Assembly (NCBI RefSeq): GCF_036898095.1
Contig: NC_090735.1
Location: 7,692,161-7,756,160 of the forward strand
Reading direction: 5' to 3'
DNA: 64,000 bases
From: Palaemon carinicauda
Lineage: Eukaryota; Arthropoda; Malacostraca; Decapoda; Palaemonidae
In this document: positions 40,101 to 52,300 of the stretch, in pieces
Numbering within the stretch: the stretch's first letter is position 1
Layout of the letters: each line of letters starts with the position of its first letter
Made by a program: the position numbers and the translations under genes
The notes under the pieces: generated by a model
The model's input: only the letters and a program-made list of their open reading frames with translations
The model's database searches: none
Told to the model about the DNA's origin: nothing

Positions 40101-43100
40101 AGTCGACTGTCTTCGCTTCATCATCGAAAATCAAGGACCTTCATCTCATGATTTTCTCACCCTAGCCGCTAAGAAAAGGTTTGGGATTTCGAAGGAGAGT
40201 CTAGACTTCCTCGAGGAATACAAGACCGAATCCACGAGAAGGCAATACGAATCGTCTTGGAGGAAATGGGTCTCCTTCGTCAAGGCAAAGAACCCCTCGA
40301 AAATCACCATAGATTTTTGCATGTCCTTCTTCATTCACCTTCATGGACAAGGCTTGGCAGCCAACACGATTTCTACTTGCAAATCGGCCTTGACTAGACC
40401 TTTGTCATACGCCTTCCAAATAGATCTGTCTAGCGACATCTTCAACAAACTACCGAAGGCCTGTGCCCGTTTACGACCGGCACCCCCTCCGTGACCAATC
40501 ACTTGGTCTCTAGACAAAGTTCTCCACTTCGCCTCCAACTTGGACAATGATTCATGCCCTCTTAAGGACCTGACTCAGAAAGTTATATTTCTCTTTGCTC
40601 TAGCTTCGGGAGCCCGAGTCAGCGAAATAGTGGCACTATCTAGAGAAGAGGGACATATCGTTTTCAACGATTCAGGAGACCTCTCCCTCTTCCCTGATCC
40701 GACGTTTCTCGCAAAGAACGAATTACCTACCAAACGATGGGGCCCGTGGAGGATATGCCCCTTGAAGGAAGATGCCTCTCTATGTCCAGTAGAGAGCCTT
40801 AAGGTCTATCTTCATAGAACTTCAAACTTTGGTGGAGGCCAACTCTTCAAAGGAGAAACATCGGGCAGCGACCTGTCACTGAAACAATTGAGAGCTAAAA
40901 TCACCTACTTCATTCGCAGAGCGGATCCAGACAGTACACCCGCTGGTCATGATCCTAGGAAAATCGCTTCGTCTCTGAATTTCTTTCAGAGTATGGATTT
41001 CGAAAGCCTCAAGAACTATACAGGCTGGAAATCCTCGCGTGTTTTCTTTAAACATTATGCGAAACAAGTGCACGAAGTGAAACATTTTGTGGTAGCCGCA
41101 GGTAGTGTTATGAAACCTGCTCTGAACTCTGCTTAGAACAGTGAGTTATTAGGGACTCTAACTCGTCGGGTGCCTATGTTGACCCTCAAGTGATACGTAG
41201 TGAAGCAGAAACCACCTTGTGCTTTCTTTAACCGTTCTTACCTCAGGTGAAATGTCATAGTAGATTACCACATGAGTGCTACATGCCACGTGCATGACGT
41301 GTGTTACATAAAGACTAACGTTCCGTAGAACGAGTGCCTACTAATACTTGATTCTTCCCTTTCAGACTCAAGAGCACGCCTTTATGACTATGTACATTTT
41401 TATCAATGTAAATGTTTTTTACTATTTATTGCATGACATGTATTGATTTACCTGCAATTATCTAATAAAATGTCTATTTTATTACTTGTGCGTCTCCCTT
41501 GCTCCTTTCTTACTATGAAATATACTAATTGTCATAGTTTTATTACCCTTTATTCTTGGTTAAGGAAAATGCCAGGATTTACTCCGGGCATTTATTTATA
41601 TAGAGCAAGTAAGTTTCCTTAGCGAATACTTACTCAATTATGAAGATGAGTCAACTCCATGCACGAAGTGTACAACCACCACTTCTTCAAGTTTGTTTCG
41701 ACGCGAATACCAAATCGCTCTGACTTATCTTCTGGATCTCATTGTTCCTTCAGCCTATATGAATAGCCTTCCCATGACCACTTTGATCTCAGCATAGCCC
41801 GTGGGGACTTCCATGCCAGGGGTGCAGGAAGGCAACTGCCTCACGGTAGCTCTAGTATAGACCACTATGCTTTCGGCTCAATGTTTTAGCACTCACTTAT
41901 AAAGGGGAAAAAGTCTACCACGATACACTAATTCTCTGGTACTCTTCCATCAGGACGCCATGGCTTGAGCCCAAAAAACGGATTTTGAGCGAAGCGAAAA
42001 ATCTATTTTTGGGTGAGATAGCCATGGCGTCCTGATGGACCCGCCCTGTCTGTTATCAGGTCCCGCCCTGCGCCGCTGTATCATGGTGATGAGCGAGCTC
42101 CAGACTTTCGGATGAGGACGGACGTGACGTCATCAAAAGCAATGGCGTCCGTCTGTTTACATCGCGAGTACCGATATCGCCACATCTAGATTGGCTGCGG
42201 CTCAGCTCCCAGCCGCTCTCTGTCCGCCATATTGAAGCGTTAACTCTATATGGGGTGTAGATAGCTATGTGGCACGTTAATACATGCGTGTCCCCTGTTG
42301 ATACACGATGTCTTAAGGGGAAACCCTTAGGATACTCGCTCCAGAAGTTAGAATTCTGTGATAACCTGTGGTTTAATTCTCTGGGAAAATCCTAGTAGTG
42401 ATTACCCAAGGAAGCTACCAAAAAGGATCCTTCCATCAGGACGCCATGGCTATCTCACCCAAAAATAGATTTTTCGCTTCGCTCAAAATCCGTTTTTTTT
42501 TTTCAAATTTCCTTTAAGAAATAAAGTGAACTAACTCAATGCATTCCACACATCCATATTTACACATATACTCTTTTTTTTTTTTTTTCAAATTTCCTTT
42601 AAGAAATAAAGTAAACTAACTCGATGCATTCCACACATCCATATTTACACATATACTCTTTTTTTTTTTTTTTTTTAAGGTTTGTAATGCTAATTATTAA
42701 CAGTTTATAACCCCTAAGATCAGAAATAAATACTTTACAAATTAATAATTGAATAGAAAAAGTATGAGTAATATTGTAAAACAATTTAACTGGCATGGAA
42801 ATTTGATGAAAAAGTTACTACATTATATGGCAACACTCCCTCCTGCTCTCATGAAGCCATAATGGGTGTACTCATTATTTCTCATGCTGTCACGAAGGAG
42901 TACTTACTGTATGTGTTGTGTTGTAGTAGTTATGGATGGTTGGATTTGAGGTGCCCATCGTATGGGCTGCTACTGTATTTTTTTTTCACTCAAATCATAA
43001 ATACCCAACATTCATTTTCCTTTTTCCATCTTCAATAGTATTCGGGCATATCCTCTTCTACAAAATACGTAACAGCTTTTGTCTCCTTCCTCTATAAGCA

Positions 43101-46100
43101 AATAATGAGGATAAATAGAAGTTACCAAGGACCCATGCCAGAATTTTTTTTTTTTGGACACTACAACTAGTTTAAAAACTGATCTCACATAAAAGTTAAT
43201 ACATGTACTGTAAACAATATATTATTCATAGATACATATCCCAACTCATATCAAACATTTAAAGCATAATAATTTGTGACTTGCATCTAGAATTTCATTG
43301 CACCCGAGAAATTTGGCACATCGCGTGATAGCCTCATTCGTACAGTACTTGTCCACAAGAAAAGTGCATACGGAAGTAAATTTTTGGTTCATAGACCAAT
43401 GCAATGCTTGTAAACCGATTTGAATTTTTATGCTCATACATGTATCAATTTGCTCGTACGGTTTTCAGTCACTTGAAAACCGAGGTACTACTGTATTACT
43501 TTTCCAAAGATGATAGGCCACCTGTTTCTCCAAATGAGCAAGTGTTCAGTCGTCATTGAACAAGGGTTTGTCCCTTATTCTATTGGCTTGTGTGTATCCA
43601 TATGCTTTTGGTTATTTTTATCTTTTGCCTAATAGATTTTTGTCCTTACAGCCAACAGTGGGTCCTTGATAGTCAAGATTTGATCCAGGAGCGGCAGGCT
43701 GACTTGGAGGTGCTTACTGAAGTAGAATATCACAAGATAATGATATTTTTTGCTAATTGTAAGTACAGTACTGTACACCATGCAGATTGAGTGTAATGCA
43801 GTGAAGTGATATTGGTTATTTGCCCTAATATATAAGCAGAAAATATTGGTATACAAAACTTTACCATTTTATTGATAGCCATTAATATTATAGTACTGTA
43901 CAGTACTGTACTTTATTGAAAGTACTGTATTGGAATTTATCATTTTGTGTTTTTCATTATTCTTTCTTTCCAAATTTGGCCTACACAGAATACAAACCTT
44001 ACGCTCTTTACATAGGAAAAGAAATCAGCGCTAGCCGGCTATGGCTGTAAAACTTTTAACGTGGTGTAAAATCTGTTACAGTTGTTACTAGTGGTAGCTT
44101 GGAGAAGTATCGCCCCCCTGCTCACTCTTATCTTCACTTTGATTTTAACCATGGTCGAAGACAAACGTCTCCTTCCACATTCATAACGGTTGGCAATAAT
44201 TTAAGCCTTTCATGTTTAGACCATGATAGAGAAGTGCTCTCTCCAGCAGGTTGTCGAAGGTTCCCCAGGCTTCTTCAGTGGACCCATTCTTGTAACAAAT
44301 GTGTATGGAGGCTGGAGACCAGTCATAAACCTCTTGGCCTCGAACAATTTTGTCCTTTAGACTCTGTTTAAGGTGGAGACTGCAGCAGTGGTCAGACAGG
44401 CTGTCAGACTGCAAGATTTCATAATCACGTTGGACGGGAAAGATGCGTACTTCCAAATCCTAATCCATCAGTCATAAAGGAAGTACCTAAGATTTATGCT
44501 ACATGGAAAGATATACCAGTTTCGAGTGCTGTGAATCGTTCTGTCAACAGCACCTCCGGTGTTTATTCGAGTGTTCACTTTAGTTTTGATCTTGGCACAC
44601 GTCAAAAGCATTTTCTCCTTCGTTACCTAGATGATTGGCTAGTCCTGACAGACTTGGTGGAGACCATTCTCCGACATTAAGCCATGCTTCTCGAGTTTTG
44701 CCGTGATCTGGAGATCTTAGAGGGGAGCCCGAACAGAACCTGGTACATTTAGCACTCCCTATTCACGGGTTCGCTCATTGCGGATTAGGTTGTTTGTGAT
44801 ACAAAAGGCCTTATAACGTATTGAATAAAAAATCACATACTCTGTGTTTCGCAATAATTACTCTAGCTGGCTGTCGATGCGAGAGTGAGGCCTAGTCAAC
44901 AAAAGATGGGGTGTCGTGCTGTGTGGAGAGGGAAATGGTGCGAAGCAGGCTTGGTGCAGAAGAGCACTGTTGGTTTGAAATCGTCGGACCATGAGAGTAG
45001 ATATCGTGAAATTGCAAATGGAGGAATTTTTATTTAATAGGTTATATAGTTTTTTGTATATCACAAATGACCTAAATCGCAAAGATAGGATAAAAGGATA
45101 AGGATCACACGTGGAAACACAAGGGAATGCACAAGGATATCAAGCGAAACCGCGAGAACACAAGGGAGAGCACAGCGATACCACGTGGGAGACACGCGGG
45201 ACACAAAGAGTCGGGGACACAAAGAGTCGCACTGAGAGAGGAGTCGAGATGATATCACGACGCGACCAGAGAACTTACTGAGGGTCGAGACCCAAGCTAG
45301 CACGCGGCCTGACCCGGTATTGGCCTCAGGGCACGTATCCTTCCGCCTGGGGTAGTCCTCACAGAAAACGGAAGTAGGGTAAACTACACAAAACTCTGGT
45401 CGGATGAGAGGAGATTCCAGGTATCTCCTAAGAAAGTAGTTCTCGGTAAGTATGTTAGGAAAAATAGAAATTACTTAGAATTTGTGAATTTAATGGGGTT
45501 GAGTCGTGCCCCTTAATGACGGGTAGGTGGGCTTACCAGCCATCGACCGGTAGTTACAACTACCTTGTTAAATTTCAACGGTCATTCCAGCTTCATCCCT
45601 CTATTAAAGGACTCACTTTTATATAGTTAGGAACAATACAAATTTACTTTTAAAAAATTTTGTATATTGTAGATATATCCTTGACATTTTGGGTACAAAA
45701 GTGTACTTGTAGATTTAAGTGTTTATTATACAGTAATGTATATTTTCTTTACAGTTATTCAACAACTGGGTGAAACTCTAAAGCTAAGACAGCAAGTTAT
45801 TGCAACAGCAACTACGTTTTTAAAGAGATTTTATGCCAGGAACTCTTTAAAATGTATTGATCCTCTTCTGTTAGCCCCTACAAGTGTTTTCTTGAGCTCG
45901 AAGGTAGAAGAGTTTGGTGTAATTTCTAACAGTAGATTAATCTCCACGTGTCAAACTGTAGGTAAGTTATCTTTGGATTTTTTATTACAGTTTATAATTG
46001 GAGCTTTGTTCTGGTACAAATACAAACTTTTGTCCTTTACATAGGATCCTTAAATGCAACATACGCTTCCTTACCTTTTGCTAAATATTTCTCGCATATC

Positions 46101-46423
46101 TGCCTAGTTGTAAAAATCGGACCCATACATCCCCTACCTCTTCTAAAACCACCCTGTACTTCTAAGATTGCATCCTCTGTTTTACCCTTAATCCTGTTAA
46201 TTAGCAATCTACCCTACTCTTTTCCAACCACACTTTAGTAAGGTAATACCCCTTGAATAACAACACTCATGCACATCTCCCTTATCTTTGTATAACGGAA
46301 CAATACACGCTTACACCCAGTTCACTGGGTCCATTCAAGTACACTCACAGCCCCATCCTTTAACATCTCAGCCCTCACACCATCCATACCAGGTGCTTTT
46401 TTCCTCTTGTTTCATCTAGTGCT

Positions 46424-46491
<68 letters not shown>

Positions 46492-49281
46492 CTGGCACCT
46501 CAGCACCTGCAACAGGAATTATATCTGCCTCCTGATTATCCTCAACATTCAGCAACCTTTCAAAATATTCAGACCACCTTTTCCTTGCCTCCTCTCCTTT
46601 CAACAACCTTCCATTTTCATCTTTCTCTGTCTCTTCATTTCTCGATCCATCCCTCTTCAATCTCTTCACTTCTTTCCAAAACTTCTTATTCACTTCATAT
46701 GAATGACCCAATCCCTAACCCCACCTCCAGTCCGCCGCCCTCTTTTCCTTAGCTACCTTACATTTTACTTCCATCTTTTTCTCTATATATTTCATATCTA
46801 CACTATTACTCTGCAGCCATTCTTCAAATGCCCTCTTTTTCTCTTCTGCTTTCATCTTCACTCCTTCATTCCACCATTCACTACCCTTCCTCATGCTGCC
46901 TCCAACAATCCTCTTGCCACACATATCACTTGTAACCCCAACCAAATTTTCTTTTACTAACTTCCACTCCTCCTCTGAATCACCAGTTTCTCTTACTTTC
47001 ACCCTGTCATATGCCACTTCCAACCTTTCTTGATATTCACTTTTTACCTCAGGTTTTTTTACAGTCTTCAACTTTCATTACCTCCCTTTTACATTCCCCC
47101 AATCTATTTCCCCACTCTTTTGCTAAAACTAATTTTCCTTCAACCAAAAAATTACCAGACTTCCTTCTTGTTATCAACACCTAATCTGTTAATGCCCTTT
47201 CTCCCACTCTTCCATTTGCCACTCTTACCCATGTATATTTGTTATTATCTTTCTTTTTGAAAAACTACAACTTATCACCAGCTCTTGTTCAACACACATC
47301 TACCAGTCTCTCACCTCTCATTTTCACCTGGTATGCCATATTTCCCAATGAGACCTTTTACCTCTTCAGCACCCACTCTGGCATTTAAGTCACCCATCAC
47401 TACTACATGATTCCTTCTACTCAGTCCTTTTATACACTTAATTAATTCATTCCAAAATTCATTTTGCTCTTCTTTACTTATCTCGCAACCTGGCCCATAC
47501 ACACTGACAAAAGCCCAACACTTGCTACCTAACCTATCCCTTATCCACATTAATCTAGATGACACCTTGCATTCAACTACTTTACCTGTCATCCATTCAC
47601 TCAGAAATAAGGCCACACCCTCTCTTGCTCTTTCCCTATCAATCCCAGACACTCTACTTGTCACTTCATCAAACATCACTTCACCCTTCCCATTTTATCT
47701 TTGCCTCACACAAGGTCAATATATCTATCCTTCTATTCCAAAATATACTTCCAATCCACATCTTTTACTCTCTATCATACTACATCCACCCCAAAACTAG
47801 AGTGTAGGGAGCAGTCACTCTCCCCCCAGCTCCTCCTATTTGATATCATAGGAAGTAACTATACAGGAGAGGGTATTCCCAGTCCCCTCGTCCCGTCCCT
47901 TTTAGTCGCCTTTTATGACACGTAGGGATTCGTTGCTGCCATTTTAATTGTTGTTATGCCCCTGTAGTTACGGGAGACATAATAATCTTCTTTCTTCGTT
48001 GTCTGCCTCTTTTCCCACCTTTATGTGGGGTCGATGTTTCTGGCCAGCGCTCTCCATCTACCTATGTCCCACACTTCATCACCGGTTAATCCCTTTGATC
48101 GAAGGTTATCCTTGATACAGTCCATCCACTTTCGCTTTGGTCTCCCTCTCTTTCTCGTTCCCTGTACCTCCATTTCCATCACTCTCCTCTCAATATACTG
48201 TTCATCTCTTCTCATGACATGACCATACCACCTCAGTCTACTTTCTTGGATCTTATCTGATAGTTTTCTAACTCCTGTGGTACCCCTAATTACCTCATTC
48301 CGTATCTTATATCTTCTTGTCACCCCACACATCATATATCAACATTCTCATCTCTGCCACATCCATCTTCTTCTCTTCTGTCTTCTTTATTGCCCACGTC
48401 TCTGCTCCATACATCATTGCCGGTCTCACAACTGTCCTGTGTACTTTACCCTTCAACTTAACCCCTATTTTCCTGACGCATAGTACTCCACACACTTTTT
48501 TCCAATTCTTCCATCCTGCTTGTATTCTGTGGTTTATTTCTGCCCCCAGATCACCATCCTCTGCAACTGTTGATCCTAAATACTTGAAATTTCCAACTCT
48601 TTTTCAATCTCTCTCCTTGTAAACTAACTTCACCATTCTCCCCATTTTTCAATCTCAAATGCTCTGTCTTTTTCCTGCTGATCTTCAATCCTCTATTTTC
48701 CATTTCTCTTCTCCACTCCACCAATTTCTCTTCTACTACCTCTCGCCTAGTGCTACACAGTATAACATCATCAGCAAAAAGCATACACCAAGGAGACTGA
48801 TCTCTATTACCTTGTGTTACTACGTCCATGACCAGATCAAATAGGTAAGGGCTCAATTCAGACCCCTGATGTAGTCCCACATTTAGTGGGAAACTTTCTG
48901 TTAGGCCTATACTGCTCTTAACATTTGCTTCTGCCCTCTCATACATATCTTGGGTGATTCTTACGTATTTCTCAGGGACTCCCTTTTCTCTCATTCATCT
49001 CCACAGCTCCTGACGTGGTACTCAACCGTATGCCTTCTCCATGTCAATAAAGACCATATGTAATCCTTTCTGTTCCTCCCGATATTTTTCTGTCATCTGC
49101 CTCAAAGTAAATATTGCTTCTACAGTCCCTCTTCCAGGCATGAATCCAAATTGTTCCTCACCAATTGTTGTTTCATCTCTGGGTCTCTTCTCAATGATCT
49201 CCCATATTTTCATAGTATGGCCCATCAACTTTATGCCTCTGTAGTTGCCACATTCCTGGAGAAATAATGATAATAATAATG

Positions 49282-49332
<51 letters not shown>

Positions 49333-52300
49333 GGGAAGCAGCTCCTGGTCACCAGTATAGAAGCATTGAAGACCAGAAAATGATAAATTTTGCAACAGAA
49401 AAAGAGGAAACTTACAATGCTCCTTTTACTGAAAGGGAATTTGAATCTACACTTGCTAATTACAATGATACAGCCCCTGGAATTCCATATACAATGATTA
49501 AACATGTACCTGTTAATACTAAGTTATTTAGTTTAAGCATTGTTAACAGAATGTGGCATGATCATAGTTATCCAAGTGTTTGGGAACTAGCCATTATTTT
49601 AGCCTTTTTAAAACCCAGTAAGGATAAGTTTTTAGCTGCAAACTATCGACCAATTGCATTGATATTTTGTGTATGCAAGACTGATGTGATACTTGGAGAA
49701 GAAATATTTTATCACCTATCCAGTGTGGATTCAGAAAAATGCACTCATCAACTGATATCCTCTATTTGTGAAGCCTTTGCTTCCTAACAGCACCATATAA
49801 CAGTCTTCTTTTTACCTTGGAAAGGCATATGATACTGCATGGAGGTATAGTATACTCAAAACCATTCATAGTTTGGGATTGACAGGCGAGCTACCATTTT
49901 TTATTCAATCATTTGTTTCACATAGATTTTTTTCAAATTAGAGTGGGTGAAACTTTGTCAGAGAGGAAATGACAGGAAGAAGGAGTTCCCCAGGGTAGTG
50001 TGCTAAGTGTAACCTTATTTACATTAGCCATTAATGCAATATCCTCTGTCATTCCCCAAGATATTGTATCAACACTCTTAATAGATAATCTCTGCATATC
50101 ATTTGTTGGAGCTACAATGACAGGTTGAGAGAAAATGACAATTCTCAATTGAAAAAATTATTCAGTTGGCTGATATGAATGAATTTAAGTTTTCGACAAG
50201 CAAAACTGTTGTCGTCCTTTTCTGTCGTATTCAGGGAGTACATCCAGACCTGGATGTGTACATCAAAGGTCAATGGATCCCATGTATAAATGAAGCTAGA
50301 TTTTTAGGACCTGGATATGTACATCAAAGGTCAATGGATCCCATGTGTAAGTGAAGTTAGATTTTTATGATTAATATTTGATTGTAGGTTGATAAGGAGT
50401 CCTCACTTGAAAGCCTTAAAAGTAAAATGTCATGATGCTCTGAATCTTTTAAAAGTTTTGTCCCATACATCGGGGGCAGACCACAAAACTATTTTAAAGT
50501 TATACTGTACAAGGCTTTAATTTTTTAGAAAATTTGTTGTTTGTGAAACCCCAAGCTAATTAAAGATTTTAGATTTTATACACCATATTGGTGTCAGTTT
50601 GGCCACTGGAGCCTTTAGAATCTTGCCTATCCCAAGCCTCTTTGTTGATGCTGGAGAATTACCTTTAGACCTTTACTGAAAGTCTTCTATTGTTCAGTAT
50701 TGGTTTAGGTTGAAAAGACTTCCTAATTATTTAGCCTATCAGACTGCAAACCTTGTAAGGCATGTAGATATTTTGAGTTGCACCCAAAATCTCTTCAAGC
50801 TTATGGTTTTTGGATAAAAAGATTAGTAGACAGTTTAGGTATAGCTAGAAATAAAGGGCTCCCATTCAAGATATCAACTCGACTTTCCCCATGCTACTTT
50901 TATCCTATTCCCAACTACAGCCTGACATTCTCCCTCATGATTTGTAGTAGATGCCAAGTATCTAAATTTTTTCTACCTATTTTATAACTGCTCCTCTACT
51001 TTCATGTATGACTATTCTGTCCCTACCTTCCTTACTGCTAACCATGGCTTCAATTTTATCCACATTCACCCTCAAACCACCCCTTTCCAAAGTCTCTTGC
51101 CATTCTCCTACCCTTCTCTGTAATTCTTCCTCATTTTCAGCAGTAATCACCAAATCATCTTCATATAGCAACTCCCGCAACTCCTTATTTCCGATCCCTT
51201 CACTTAACACATCCAAGACCAACAAATAAAAACAGGCTTAATGCTGACCCCTAATGGCTAACTACTGCACTGTTATTGTTCAGTGGCTACTTTCCACTTG
51301 GTAAGGGTAGAAGAGACTCTTTAGCTATGGTAAGCAGCTCTTCTAGGAGAAGGACATTCCAAAACAAACCATTGTTCTTTAGTCTTGAGTAGTGCCATAA
51401 TCCTCTGCACCGTGGTCTTTCACTGTCTTGAGATTGTGTTCTTTTGCTTGAGGATACACTCAGGCACACTGTTCTATCAGTTTCCTTATTTCCTTTCCTC
51501 ATTGGGCTATTTCCCCTGTTGGAACCCTTGGGCTTATACAGTAGTTTCCTGCTTTTCCAACTAGGGTTGTATCTTAACAAGTAATAACAATAATGATAAT
51601 ACAAGGGGTTTGCAAAACTCATCTCCACTACCTTTGTTTTTCCCAAGATAGCTTGCTTGATCTTTATACATAATAGGTTGGCAAACCCTCTTCACTTGCA
51701 TATTCTTTCCCAAGATAGCTACCTTCATCATGTTTTACCTATCAACTTTAATGGCTGTTACTCTATACTTTGGTGATTGGCAGAAAACCCTCCATTTCAG
51801 GAGTAGTGCAACTACACCTTCAGTAATATCTGTTCAGTGTTTTGTATATGAAATATAACAGTTTGTATCTAGTGGGTAAATAATTCATATCTATTATTTT
51901 GGGACATAGCAACCCATTATTCTGCAGATTGGATTCCTGTTACAGAAGAAATAATTCATAAGAAACTGTAGTAAGTAAACAAATGACTTCCCCTCCTTTT
52001 TGGAAACTCCATATCACATTGTAGCTAGAGTACTTGTGCCATACAAATGGTTTGTCAAATAGAAATTACAGTATCATCTTTCCATCAGTGTTCTTTGAAT
52101 ATTATACAGTAATAAGTTTTATTTTTACAGAGTAAAAATTATTTGGGTTTAACATTTTGAAGGGTAGAACAAGTATATCTAGGATGGAAATTTTCAGTCT
52201 CCTATGTATTGATATTGATATTTGTTTGTTTTCTTTTCAGTTAAAAACAAATTTGCCTATGCTTACAATTCGGAATTTCCTTATCGCACAACTCACATTT

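Larger units (their letters stand above)
33781..42492 (+). mobile_element. DIRS-B, a second DIRS family, 8.7 kb, nearly intact
   Basis: Has unequal ITRs (about 350 bp), an ICR, a 2.2 kb leader, Gag, RT/RNase H/MT-like and YR. The ICR at 41946-42038 equals the inverse of the left end joined to the inverse of the right end. Protein sequences differ strongly from the A family. Inserted in a T tract of a minisatellite, so a target duplication cannot be judged. The only damage seen is one TGA in YR. Confidence 0.93.
33637..43493. mobile_element. TA-flanked inverted-repeat element (mariner-like MITE) containing DIRS-B
   Basis: Begins cagtagtacctcagttttcg at 33637 and ends with the inverse cgaaaac...gaggtactactg at 43493; TA lies on both sides (33635-33636, 43494-43495). 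No transposase is seen inside. Without the 8.7 kb DIRS-B insertion it would be about 1.1 kb. TA duplication and such ends are typical of Tc1/mariner-type non-autonomous elements. Confidence 0.72.

Noticed and set aside
46427..46487. Arg/Glu repeat as a functional motif
   Set aside because: A CT microsatellite expansion inside a dead LINE.
49245..49330. Asn-rich tract as part of a protein
   Set aside because: Translation of a microsatellite placed between two LINE pieces.
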